A DNA stretch of 64,000 nt. Source: Dipteronia dyeriana. Taxonomy: Eukaryota > Streptophyta > Magnoliopsida > Sapindales > Sapindaceae. The first letter of the stretch is position 1. The number at the start of each line of letters is the position of its first letter. This document shows positions 22,660-32,935 of this stretch, in pieces. Made by a program: the position numbers and the translations under genes. The stretch spans positions 14,203,096-14,267,095 of the forward strand of contig CM065298.1 in assembly GCA_032871835.1 (NCBI GenBank), given 5' to 3'. The notes beneath the pieces are model-generated. The model was not told where the DNA came from and did no database searches. It saw only the letters and a list, made by a program, of their open reading frames with translations.

Positions 22660-24800
22660 TGATCGGAGCGATTTATATACCTTTTGAGGTCCCTATTTTC
22701 TAGCTTTTGTTCTTGTTTTCGAGTATATTTTGGTATTTGATGTGTTTGTGAGTCTTGTGCAGGTACATGTTCCCTACGGAAGGTATTTGAGCTTAACTGA
22801 AGAGTTTTTGAGGTTAAATGACAGAATTTGGAATAGCTTGTATAGACACCCCAACTTCGAAAGGTCATATCTCTCTCCCGATTGAAATACATCGAGTATA
22901 ACCACTTTTCAGAAATCCCCAGAGATCTTCTTTCCAACTCACTTCACAAATTACGATTCCGAGGTTTCTGGAGAAAGTTAAGACCGTTTTCATAATGGTG
23001 CGTAGAGAAATGCTGTACGCAACCGCGCGAGACCGAATTGCGTACCACGTTTTGTACCGCGTAGAAGGACAGCAAGCTCCAAAAGTGATGTGCGGTTCGC
23101 TGTGTTGATACGTATAGCACATCGTACCGCATATCTGGGTAGAAATGCATTTTTCAGCCATTTTCAGAGGGGTATTCTTATCTTTTCACCTAAAAGTCTT
23201 ACCCTATCCTCCCACACTATAAATACCCTATTTTCTCCTCATTCTTGAGACATCTCTTCCCCTCTTTTCCCTCTCACGCCTCTTCTCTTCTCTTCTCTCT
23301 TCCATTTTCTTCCATTTTCTTTCATATCTTGCTCCCATGGAGGTTTTTCCTCCATAGGAGTTCACCATACACCTTCACCACCCTTTTTCACTTCCTCCAT
23401 CACAATTTAGAGTAGATTGCAAGGAGAATATGAGGGGTCTATGACCAAATTCGATCTAGGCATGGAAAGGAGCTCTTGGAGGGTTTTCTTCAAGGGTTGT
23501 AACTTCTTTTACTCATTCTCTTTGTATTTCTTGTTTTCTTAATTGTGTAATCACCATTTAGGATATTGTAAACCTACACTTGTATAATAAATGTATTGAT
23601 TGTTCTTAAATTCATTTGGATTTTGTTTTGCTCTTTGATATATGTGTTTTTATGCTCTTAATATAATATGTATTTGTATGAATTGTTAGAAATCAATATG
23701 TGTCCATGATTGGGTTTAGAAGTAGTTGTAATTTTAAAGTAGAAATTGGATACCCATGATTGTTGATTGATTGATGGATGACTTGGAATTCTATGTATTG
23801 AGTAATTTGAGTAATAAGGATTTTAGCCCCAAAGAGTAGAAAAGGTTTCAGTTCAGGAGTTGCTAAATTGATCTTGGCTCATATCCTTATTCTTAATGGG
23901 TCTTTGTATTATGACACGATTATCCATCCACTTGACAGGATTGGATGATGAATTGATTGTGGGAAGATTCCCTAATCAATACGATGAACCTTTAATCTAA
24001 ATTGAATGTTCTTAATGATATAACAATCACATTGTTGCATGTAGTTGTTAGGTAAACTTGTTTCCCATGTTTAGCCATCCTAGGGAGTTGACTAAACCGA
24101 ATCTTTGACCTAGAAGTAAAGACCACCGACATTTTCTTGTGCTTGTGTTGTTAAATGGATGTTTTGAGTGCTTAAAGCCTTTGCTTAATTGATCACTTTG
24201 TAATTGATCCATGGTTAGATGTTATGTACCAAGAGGAGACGCGTTTGACAATGCTTATAGCAACATTCATTATGCTTGACTATAAAGTGCTAGAACCACT
24301 AGGCTAGCGTATAGGGTTCGAATTGTATTCCACGTGCTTAATGGGTTCATATATATTGTTCGGATTGCTCGAGAGAGAGATTTCGGGTATATATGGATAC
24401 TTTTGATAAGACATCGAGAGAGATTAGAGATTAATTAAAGGGATACGATCCAATGATATACTTACACGTTTAAGGATTATGTGAGTCTAGAATATAATAC
24501 GGTTGAGTCGTTTGCCTTGTGTAACCATATTTCATGCATATCTCCATTCCATATATAATTGTATATATATCATTTATATAAGTTATTTAGTTATATTATT
24601 ATTCACTTTTCCGTACACGCAACACAAGGGTTCGCTTGGAGTGTTGTAATAATAGCCAGAACTAGAGATGATCGGTGAATCCCACCTCCCTGTAGATCGA
24701 TCCCTTGCTTGCCGCTGTGCTAGTCTCTGTGACTTGCGCCCTTACGAGACCGAACTTAAATGTTCATATTTGACGATACTGCAACAACGTGTCCCGATCA
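22660..24800 (+). repeat. 3' LTR
   Basis: It starts TGATCGGAGCG and ends GTCCCGATCA. It is the same length as the 5' LTR, with patchy divergence. TSD CATAC follows at 24801-24805. Confidence 0.95.
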
Positions 24801-24805
24801 CATAC

Positions 24806-25798
24806 ACACCATCACCATCATCAGTTCATCATCGTTAAAATAAGATCTGGATAGTGGATCTCCAGATCTTATTCATCTTCACCAAGCACAATAATATTCA
24901 TCTGATCTAACCATCCAACCATTTCATCATCACCACCACACAAATCACAGCAAAAAAATAAAATTAAATAACATCATCATCGTCACCACCACCACAAAGA
25001 AACACCACAAGTCATCGAAAAAAATGAAAGAAAAAAAAAACGAAAAAGAAATTTATTAAATCCAGTGATATATCTCTATAGGAGCTTCCTATTTTCTCAG
25101 CAGCGATCACCAAACAGCCATCATCGTTTTCAGGTTCGATCGAGCGCCAATCGGAGCAGATCGAGAGAATGAAGATGTGGCGGCTGGAGTAGATTGAGCA
25201 CCGAACTAGGTTCAATCCAGATTCGGGTTGGACCCGATGTGAAGAGAAAGAGTGAGACCGAAAGAAAGAGAAAAATGGGGAAAATAGGGAGAGAAGGAAG
25301 ATGTGTCGGCCGGAAGGAGATCGATCGTCGATTTCCTCGATTAGAAAAGGATCGATGAAAGAAAAAGAATGTGGTGGCTAGGGTTTGGTCTTTGAGGTGT
25401 GGTTGTGGCTAGAGTTTGGTGTGTGAGTTATGAAGGATTAGGTTAGGGTTTGGGCATGTTGGAGAGGGTGGCGGTCTGGTGGAGTCGTGAAGAAGAAGAT
25501 GATTTGTTTGGGAAAATGAAATTTGTGAGGGATTATTATTATTATTATTATAAATAATAAAAAGGAGATATCTTTTTTTTTTAATTCTGTTTTTTATTTT
25601 ATTTCTTTGTTTTTTAATGGTCAATGACGATAATGCCCTTCTCATTTAGTGGTCAATAACCCAAATTGATGGAAAAGGTAATAAAAGGGGCATTTTTAAC
25701 GTTTCTTTGATTTCAGGAGGAGAAACAACCAATATGTCCAAACCATGTCCTCATCTTAATAATAGGGTTAAACTCAGGGGGGTAAATGATACTTTCCC
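24806..25798. other. Interior of the second-level MULE, right part
   Basis: It repeats the CTCCAGATCTTATTCATC block of 17850-17895, then has CATCACCACCAC-type simple sequence and a GC-richer portion (25080-25480). The right terminal inverted repeat starts near 25720. No gene is recognised. Confidence 0.5.
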
Positions 25799-25807
25799 TT
25801 TAAAATA

Positions 25808-26200
25808 AAGTCATATTTAATAATAATATATATAACAGATTTATGAAAAAGAAAAAGGAAATAAGAAACCAAAAGGAAATCCAGAAAATCTAGAAATTCA
25901 AAGATCGTAAATTTTTTTCTTTTTCTTTTTGAATTTTTTTCCTTTTCAACAAATATGTTATTTCAATTTGATAAAAGAAAAACCCAAAAAATCAAAGCCC
26001 ATAAAATGAAAGGAAAAAAATTCAAAAATAAAAAAAGAAAGAAAGAAAGATTAATAATAATAATTTCCTTTTTCAAAAATAAAGAAAGAAAGAAAAACTT
26101 TGAATATTTTCGTTTTTAAGGAAAGACCAACTATTTTTAGAACTAGAGGGGGTAAAGTTACTGATAGGTCAAACCATAGGGGAACTATTGATAATATCCC
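25808..26200. other. Right half of the outer MULE
   Basis: A- and T-rich DNA with GAAAGAAAGAAAGA runs. It ends in the inverted repeat matching 15419. Sequence continuity with 16327-16500 is supported by the 29305-30549 relative, where the equivalent bases are adjacent. Confidence 0.75.
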
Positions 26201-26209
26201 TTTAATTTT

Positions 26210-26902
26210 TACTGGTAGCACTAAAGTTGCCTGATATGTGAACATGTACACGGGCATGCATGAGACCAATGAGTCTGAACAGACCTGCTTTGCTGGAAAG
26301 AATCTTCCAGGATGTTATGTAGTCTGTACTGTTGCTTCTTCTTCTTCTCCATGGATGGTGCTCCATGGATGGTGATTGCTCATCAATTAAGTTTTTTGTT
26401 TTTAGTCATATTTGTAAACAGTTATTAAAGACCTTTTACATCAATATAAAATGTGAGTCATGTGACCACTTTGTCTTGTTATTATAATTCTCAGCTTTAA
26501 AGGTGGAAACGTGATTTTTTTTCACAATCTTTTAATCTTGGAAAAAAAAAAGGTCCATTCAAAGTTCAAATGTTGGATCTTTCATTTGTGGATATAAAAT
26601 GATGGTTTGATGACAAATTAAAAATCACAAACTTTGGTCTGGAATATTTTGGACCACATAATCTCTTGGGACAGCAATGGTAAATTTAGCAAATCGATCG
26701 GTCTACAATTAATCCTCACTCACCACCACTATTTGATTTAAATATGAATAAGGAACAGAAAAGAAGGAAGCCACCAATCTAAAAAAAAAGTCGGATTCTG
26801 ATTCGATTGGATTTTTAAGTGGATAAAAAAGTTGAGATATAAACTTATAAGTATGGGAGCCACATCAAAAATGAAATTCCACCACCGGATTTAAATTCTG
26901 GT
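26210..26902. other. Unclassified DNA
   Basis: No gene or repeat boundaries recognised. It contains CTTCTTCTTCTTC and a tandem CCATGGATGGTGCT/CCATGGATGGTGAT near 26350. Confidence 0.45.
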
Positions 26903-27394
26903 ATTATAAATAGAGCTGGCAAAATTGACCCGGCAAAATTGACCCGTAACTCGTCAACCCGACACGAACCCGAGGTCAATAAACGGGTTGGGTTGGGTTG
27001 GCTTCTAAACGGGTTCGGGTTGTAATCGGGTCAACCCGTGTAACCCGTTTATTATACAGGTCGTGTCGGGTTTGGATTCACGGGTTCGCGGATGACCCGT
27101 ATAACCTGTATAGATTTACAGATAGATTTTTAATTATTATTATTATAGGGGTTAAAAATAAATTTTAACATACTATATAAACATTCTTTTAACACAAACC
27201 CTAACCCTATCACTTGCTCATTACCCTCAACCTCTCAGCCGGTCAGCCCCTCACCCTAACTGCCTAACCCTTTCAATCGCTGACCCTCAAAGACTCAGAA
27301 TCTCAGTCACTCTCCTACGTCGTCGTCAACTTGTCATCGTCTCCCACGTCCGTCGTCATCGTCCCTTACCTGTCAATCTGTCATCGCCATCATC

Positions 27395-27520
27395 GTCGTC
27401 ATCCCTCACTTGTCGTCGTCGTCGTAGTCGTCCCTCACCTGTCGTCGTCGTCGTAGTCGTCCCTCACCTGTCGTCGTCGTCGTCTTCCCTCACCTGTCGT
27501 CGTCGTCCCTCACCTGCCAA
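27395..27520. repeat. TCGTCG-rich minisatellite
   Basis: Units of about 29-33 bp of the form TCGTCGTCGTAGTCG followed by TCCCTCACCTG repeat four or five times. They lie in the 5' part of the deleted hAT and give false open frames. Confidence 0.85.
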
Positions 27521-27799
27521 CGACGATCTATCACTCTCCGACGGTGACAGATCGCCAACGACATATCGCCAGTCACCTTCTATCACTCTCCGACTCTCCT
27601 ACGTCGCCGTCGTGGTCTTCGTCGTCATCATCGTCAGAAGTCAGAACTGCTTGGTTGGTCGTCGTCCGTCACCTGTCGACAGGCTGTCGTCTCCCTCGTC
27701 TCCCTCACCAGCTACTGAGATTTTCAAGAGGTAATTGCAATATTCCATATGACATTTATTTTAGATTTTTATGGATTTTTTTAGGGTTTGAAACGGAAT

Positions 27800-28520
27800 C
27801 CAAATGTTGTTTGAATCTGTAATTGTTTTTGTGTTTGTGGGTTTGTACTGTTTGTATATGGCATTTGTTTTTGTTTTTGAATATGGAATTTTTTAGGCAG
27901 ACCTGTAAAAGTCTCAGTTGTTTGAATGTTGTTTGAATCTGGAATTGTTTTTGTGTTTGTGGGTTTTGACTGTTTGAATATGACATTTCTTTTTGTTTTT
28001 GAATATGGAATTTTTTAGGTCTCAGTTGTTTGAATCTGGAATTGTTTTTGTGTTTGTGGGTTTGGACTGTTTGAAGTTGGGTTTACTGTATATTAAAAAT
28101 TCGATGCCATTTTATGCTACTGTTCAAGTTCAGGTTTAGATTTGTTTTCTGACATTTAAAATTCTGCCTCTGTTTCAATAGTATTTTTCTTTTAATTGTA
28201 ATATAATTGTAAAAATAAATCAAAAATGGAAAAACATATTATGTTTCACTGTTTGTTTGTTAAATGTGAAGGCAGTAAGACAAATATATATAAATAGATG
28301 AAGCATAATGTTTGTTTGAATCTGGAATTGTTTTTGTGTTTGTGGGTTTGGACTGTTTGAATATGGCATTTCTTTTTGTTTTTGAATCTGGAATTTTTTA
28401 GGGAGACTTGCAAGAGTCTCAGTTGTTTGAATGTTGTTTGAATCTGGAATTATTTTTGTGTTTGTGGGTATGAACTGTTTGAATATGGCATTTTTTTTTT
28501 GTTTTTGAATATGGAATTAT
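27800..28520. repeat. Intronic repeat array in hAT element
   Basis: GGAATTGTTTTTGTGTTTGTGGGT with GACTGTTTGAATATG (blocks within) recurs near 27820, 27940, 28040, 28325 and 28450, with spacings of about 95-290 bp. Positions before the 28586 acceptor suggest an expanded intron. Confidence 0.75.
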
Positions 28521-28585
28521 GGCTTGGTAAGTCTTGGTAAGTCTTGAATTGTATTGCATTTATAATTTTATATGTTGTTTTACAG

Positions 28586-28710
28586 CAAAATCTATAGATT
28601 CAAGTTCAAACAATGACGTTATTCCAAGTTTGGGAGAGGAAGAGAAAGGTAATGACACTATTGAGCCAGTGGAGGCAAATAGCAGGTCTAATACCCCGAC
28701 TGTATGGATT
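28586..28710 (+). pseudogene. Possible N-terminal hAT transposase exon
   Basis: After a TTTTACAG acceptor, one frame reads D-S-S-S-N-N-D-V-I-P-S-L-G-E-E-E-K, then E-P-V-E-A-N-S-R-S-N and T-V-W. Plant BED-type hAT transposases (RICESLEEPER/DAYSLEEPER-like) often have a Ser/Asn/Glu-rich leader before a V-W-x-x-F zinc-finger start. Here the frame ends soon after V-W (I-I-Y-G, stop) and no BED cysteines or hATC domain follow, as expected after internal deletion. The resemblance is short and from memory of the family, so a chance match is possible. Confidence 0.4.
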
Positions 28711-29304
28711 ATTTATGGATGACTGTATGGATTATTTATGGATTCATTTTTTTTTTTAACTTTGTAAGGACTATGGATAAGTGGATAACTATATTTGTCT
28801 TTCGGGATGACTGTATTTAATTTTATATTTGTTGTATTATTTAATGATATTAGATTGGATTTGATTGGATTGGATTATTAAAACTTATTACTCTATAGGG
28901 TAATAAGGTTTGATGTATTTGTGTCAGATTAATATGATTTTTTTTAAAAAAAATGTTAGGCAAATGTGTTAAATGGGTTCGGGTTAAACGGGTAACACGG
29001 GTCAAACCCGACCCAGTAAGACTCGATTAGATTATTAAACGTGTCACGGGTCAACCCGTTTAACCCGTGTATTTATTCGTGTCATGTTGGGTTTCAGACG
29101 ATTAACCCGTTTAATTAAACGGGTCGTGTCGGGTTGAGGGTTAATTCTATTCGGGTCGTGTCGGGTTGATGTGAACCCGACCCATGAACCCGAATTGCCA
29201 GCCCTAATTGTAAATATAACTCTTAATTTATATCGATGTCAAGTCGGATCTCATCACTTTTATATTATTTAATCTGATTTATATTATAGTTTAGTTTTTT
29301 TTAA

Positions 29305-30549
29305 GGGATATTATCATTTGTTCCTCTGTAGTTTCACCTATTAGTAACTTTACCCCCTCCAGTTCTAAAAATGGTTGGTCTTCCCCTTGAAAACCAAAAT
29401 ATTCAAAGTTTTATCCCTTTCGTCAGAATTTCCGTTAAAAAAAGTTGATTTTAATGTCAAAACGCGGTCAAAATATAATTTTACCTTTAAACTCAATTTA
29501 AAAAGGGAAATTATCATTTTCCCTCTAAGATTTATCATATTAGATAAACTAGTCCCTTAAGTTTCAATAATAGTCGATCAACCCACTGAAACCCAAACTA
29601 TTGGTCATTTTGCCCCTTCTGTTAAGTTTTCCAGTCAAAATCCGTATGACCGCTAATTAATAAATAAAAATATCTCCATCAATGATTGATCCTTGGACCT
29701 TAAGGTTAATAGCCACAAGTTCTAACCAACTAAGCTACTATAACTCACTGTTGAAGGTTTGTTGATTTAAATATATATATATAGTTAAATAAGTTGTTTA
29801 AACTAATTTAAATATGTTTATTTAATTTAAAATAAACTTATATATAATTTAAAATAAACACATAATTAATAATAATATATATAAATAGATTTATGAAAAA
29901 TAAAAATAAAATAATAAAACAAAAGGAAAACAAATTTCAAAAGAAGAAAATTATTATTATTATTCTTTCTTTCTTTCTTTCTTTATTTTTGAAAAAAAAT
30001 CCTTTCATTTTATAGGTTTTTATTTTCTGGGTTTTTTTTTATCAAATTGAAATAATATATTTTTTAAATTAAAAAAAATGGTCTTTGAATTTCTGGATTT
30101 TCATAGTTTCCTTTTGTTTTCTTTTTTTCTTTTTCTTTTTCTTAAATCTATCTTATATATTATTAAAAAATATCAGTTTATTTTAAATTATATAAACAGA
30201 TTTAAATAATTTTAAGGTTTGTGACTATTAACCTCAAGATCCAAAGTTCAATTTCTAATGGAGACATTTTTTTTTATTTAATTAATTGTCAAATAGAATT
30301 TGGATGGAAAACTTGATAGAATGGGCAAAATGACTAATAGTTTGGGTTTCAATGGGTTGACTAGCTATTATTGAAATTAGAAGGACTATTTTTTCTAATG
30401 TAGCAAACCTCAAGGGGGAAATGATAATTTTCTATTAAGACAAAACTTAGAATATTTTGATTTTTAAAGAGAAGGTCAACCGTTTTTAGAACTAGAGGGT
30501 GTAAAGTTACTAATGTGTCAAACTGTAAGCGGGAAAATGATATTATCCC
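29305..30549. mobile_element. Mutator-like foldback element
   Basis: The left end GGGATATTATCATTTG and the right end, inverted (GGGATATTATCATTTTCCC), extend into arms of over 400 bp sharing ordered blocks such as AGTAACTTTAC, TTGGTCTTCC/TTGACCTTCT, GGGTTTCAATGGGTTGA and AACCTTAAGGTCCAA. The TSD is TTTTTTAA/TTTTTTAAT (8-9 bp with homopolymer slippage). 1245 bp, no transposase. It is the relative of the outer nest element (15419-26200). Both arms carry a tRNA-like segment. Confidence 0.82.
29678..29748 (-). other. tRNA-like segment inside MULE arm
   Basis: On the minus strand TAGCTTAGTTGG fits the RNA polymerase III A-box exactly. About 35 bases later comes GGTCCAAGGATCAATC, a weakened T-arm/B-box. 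The order and spacing resemble a tRNA gene, but the acceptor stem does not pair well. Copies occur at 16415-16475 (minus) and 30215-30270 (plus). A functional tRNA is unlikely; promoter-bearing relic is the better call. Confidence 0.5.
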
Positions 30550-30638
30550 TTTTTTAATTAGATTAATGCATTTAAACTTTCTAATTTTTATGATAGTTTA
30601 TTTTAAAAAAAAAAACAAAATGTTTATAATAGTTTTTA

Positions 30639-31572
30639 GTGGAAATTGTCAAAAATAACCACAAGTATTATGAAAATTTTGTTTTTAACCATATACGAAA
30701 ATTTATTTGTTAATAGCCACTTTTTTGATAAATTAATTGAATGCCCCCATATAAAAACCATCCCCAATCACTTTCTCTCTCCTCTCTCATTTTTTTTCTC
30801 TCTCTCCTTTCCTATCTCTCTCGCCGGCAAACCGTCGTCAGTGTCCTTGCGGGCGAAGGCCGGCGAACCGTCGTCGGCCTCCTCTCTCTCACCCAACCTC
30901 TCTTCTCTCTCCCCACAACTCTCTCTCTCTTCTTTCTCCTTATTTCTCTCTTCTTTCCTTTCTCTCTCATTTCCTTTCTCTCTCACATGTCGTCGACGGC
31001 TTGTCGGAGTGCCGTCGACTGGGCTTCACGACCGTCCAGCAACACCGTTGAGCTCCCCCTCCGCCGGCAATTAGATTTGCTGAAAAAAAAGGAAAGAAAC
31101 GAAATATTAGAAACCCAGAACATTTCAATTTAGTCAACATTTCAAGTTTCAACATTTCAATTTAGGTAACATTTCAAGTTTAAAAATTTGAAAACGAAGA
31201 ACTTAAAAACCCAGAACATTTCAAGTTTCAACTTTCAATTTAGTCAAGATTTCAAGTTTTAAGATTTCAAGTTTCAACTTTTCAATTTAAGCAAGATTTC
31301 AAGTTTCAAAATTTCATTTTTTTAAACAAGATTTCAAGTTTCAAGTTTCAAGTTTCAAGTTCCTTACCGTGATTTCAAGTTTGATTCCAGATTATAGTCA
31401 TGATTTCAAGTTTTCTTTCAGTTTTTTTTAAAAAGTCAAATCCATGGGTATTTTTATAATTTACGGACATACACTGAATTTTTTAAAAAAATTGGCTATT
31501 AACAAATAAATTTTCGTATGTGGTTAAAAACAAAATTTTCATAATAGTTGTGGTTACTTTTTATTTTCTATC
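30639..31572. mobile_element. Mutator-like element with GC-rich core (Pack-MULE candidate)
   Basis: Inverted arms of about 75 bp are nearly identical over ATTATGAAAATTTTGTTTTT and CGAAAATTTATTTGTTAATA. A perfect 9-bp TSD TAGTTTTTA lies at 30630-30638 and 31573-31581. The core (30760-31080) is CT-rich and then GC-rich, containing CCGTCGTCGG-type codon-like sequence. Two overlapping plus-strand frames of 130-142 codons cross it without a known domain. Bases 31130-31400 are an array of ATTTCAAGTTTCAA-like units. The layout matches 16645-17622: arm, GC-rich core, short tandem array, arm. Confidence 0.85.
31130..31400. repeat. TTTCAAGTTTCAA tandem array
   Basis: Units of 12-20 bp built on TTTCAAG repeat more than ten times with variable A/T spacers, inside the 30639-31572 element. 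Confidence 0.85.
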
Positions 31573-31581
31573 TAGTTTTTA

Positions 31582-32230
31582 TATATTCTAAAAGTTAAAA
31601 TTTATAATCCAATGACAGTATGATACAATCTCATATGGGATTTTGGGCCAGAGCCCAAGTTACATATACACCACATTAAATATTTTAAAATAATATATCT
31701 AGTAAATACATCCCACAAATTACTTACCAAATATACACTTTTTAATTTTAAAAAATTATTATCAATGATCCTTAAAAAAAAATTGAAAAAAAAAAAAACG
31801 TATGTTAGGACTTAGGAGCACACCTATGCCCTAGCATGCCTCCAGCTTCATGGCGGTGTGGAATTAAACACAAAGGGTGTGAAGTTCATCCAATCAATGG
31901 CCGGTGGATTGACCGAATCTTTTGTTCCACAATCAGTTATGATTTGTGAAATGGGGAATCTTCAAACAAATGACATCAAGAAGGTCCTTGTAGTCATATT
32001 CCAATGAACAAGCAACAAACACAAGCATGATAGGAAGAAGGAATGCATTTCCATTTCGGTTGAAGAAAGCAAATTGTTAACTAATTATTCTCCTGGCATC
32101 ACAATCAGGAGATGCTCCGGGAGAGTCCCAATAGGGTCAATTGGGAGGAGATAGTGGCCTTCTCTTTACCCTTTGATGGAGGAGGCTCTATCTTTTCAAG
32201 TTTCGGAAAGGTCTCGGTCTCCTCCCACTT
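31582..32230. other. Unclassified DNA with weak coding-like stretch
   Basis: 31870-32010 (+) stays open in one frame (S-M-A-G-G-L-T-E-S-F-V-P-Q-S-V..) and is less AT-rich than its flanks, but it has no recognised domain and no start or splice context. It may be a gene relic or another transposon interior. Confidence 0.25.
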
Positions 32231-32234
32231 TTTT

Positions 32235-32390
32235 GATGAGTAATGCTATATAACCCAAATAAATAGTCAAAATTTCAATCAAAATGATATAAGTGAGTTA
32301 TCATTACGATATGGTTAATAAAAAAACCACTTACCACATTATTTGGATTGAAATTTGAACTAAATCTTTGAGTTGTCCGGTTTTTGTTTT
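32235..32390. mobile_element. Small foldback MITE (AGTAATGCTAT family)
   Basis: GAGTAATGCTATATAACCC and TCAAAATTTCAATC on the left are answered by GGATTGAAATTTGAAC on the right. Similar arms occur at 32715-32935 and 47630-47815. Exact ends and TSD were not resolved. Confidence 0.4.
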
Positions 32391-32714
32391 CCTTAATTAT
32401 AATATTTTATTAGTAAAAATATTAAAATATTTTTAAAAAACTTTAATATCTTAAAATTTAGTAATTTAATTTAAAGGTAATATTGAAATTTTATAAATGT
32501 ATAAATTTAGAGATATACATACGGTTTTAAAATGGGCTAATAACATCAATCAAATGGAAAACACCAATAATTCCATTGATCCAATACGAAAAAAACCTAA
32601 AATTCCACTTACCCAATTTGAAAAAGGGAAATTTCCAAGACTGCTCAATCTTGATAAGAAAAAATATATAAAAGAATAATAGCCCCTTAATCACCGATAT
32701 AAAAGTTAACTACA

Positions 32715-32935
32715 TAGTAAAGTTAATGCTAGTCAATCCAAAAATTTAATCCAAAAATTCTAATTCAAATGATGTGACAAATGATTTTTTTCATTAATCA
32801 CATTATCTTATTTTATGTATAGTGATGACAACATGAGTAATAATTTGGATTAATTATTTGAGTTACCACATCATTTGAGCTATAATTTAAATTAATTATT
32901 TATATTGTATAGTATTACTCATATAATAATTATCC
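32715..32935. mobile_element. Small foldback MITE (AGTAATGCTAT family)
   Basis: AGTTAATGCTAGTCAATCC with CAAATGATGTGACA on the left faces TGTGGTAACTC-type complements (CCACATCATTTGAGC) and AGTATTACTCATATA on the right. It ends just before segmental duplication B begins. Confidence 0.4.

Larger units (their letters stand above)
18008..24800 (+). mobile_element. LTR retrotransposon without coding capacity (LARD-like)
   Basis: Two direct LTRs of 2141 bp (18008-20148 and 22660-24800) flank a 2511-bp interior. A perfect 5-bp TSD CATAC lies at 18003-18007 and 24801-24805. The primer-binding site is at 20152-20169 and a G-rich polypurine tract (TTTGGGGGTA) ends at the 3' LTR. The interior has no gag, protease, reverse transcriptase or integrase in any frame; open frames there are under 80 codons. 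It is therefore non-autonomous, with the layout of large retrotransposon derivatives. The primer site and long LTRs suggest a Ty3/gypsy Athila/Tat-type helper; that is inference. Total length is 6793 bp. Confidence 0.93.
16501..25798. mobile_element. Second-level Mutator-like element, itself interrupted twice
   Basis: The left end GAGAAGGATCATTTTTTCCC and the inverted right end GGGAAAGTATCATTTACCCC continue as a 70-80-bp inverted repeat sharing ATGAGGACA..GTTTGG and CATATTGG. A perfect 9-bp TSD TTTAAAATA lies at 16492-16500 and 25799-25807. After removing the nested MULE and LTR element, about 1.5 kb remains. This contains a direct repeat (CTCCAGATCTTATTCATCTT at about 17864 and 24861) and a moderately GC-rich stretch at 25080-25480 with no recognised protein. 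Confidence 0.88.
15419..26200. mobile_element. Outer Mutator-like (MULE) foldback element, host of the nest
   Basis: The left end GAGATATTACCATTTTCCC and the right end, inverted (GGGATATTATCAATAGTTCC), form terminal inverted repeats of about 100 bp. They share TTAGTAACTTTACCC and a TTTTTA.AACTAGAGGG-type block. A perfect 9-bp TSD (TTTAATTTT, 15410-15418 and 26201-26209) matches the 9-bp duplications of Mutator elements. Without the insertions the element is about 850 bp and codes for nothing. The copy at 29305-30549 belongs to the same family. A hAT (15711-16326) and a second MULE (16501-25798) have inserted into it. Confidence 0.85.
26911..29206 (+). mobile_element. Deleted hAT transposon with a possible transposase exon
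   Basis: The ends TAGAGCTGGCAA and, inverted, TAGGGCTGGCAATTCGGG are flanked by an 8-bp TSD with one mismatch (ATTATAAA 26903-26910, ATTGTAAA 29207-29214). Both subterminal regions are dense in ACCCGTTTAACCCG and TCGGGTTG motifs. At 2296 bp it is too short for a full hAT transposase gene. A splice-bounded coding-like stretch remains at 28586-28710, and five repeat units lie at 27800-28520. It is probably an internal deletion derivative that an active relative could mobilise. Confidence 0.88.

Noticed and set aside
29678..29748. A functional tRNA gene on the minus strand
   Set aside because: A-box and spacing are good but the acceptor stem and T-arm do not pair well, so only a tRNA-like relic is claimed.
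30646..31133. Two overlapping frames of 130-142 codons
   Set aside because: They cross a CTCTCT-rich tract within a MULE, with no domain, and overlapping frames are both explained by base composition.
31870..32010. Possible new gene exon
   Set aside because: One open frame but no splice signals, start codon or recognised family; kept only as a weak coding-like stretch.
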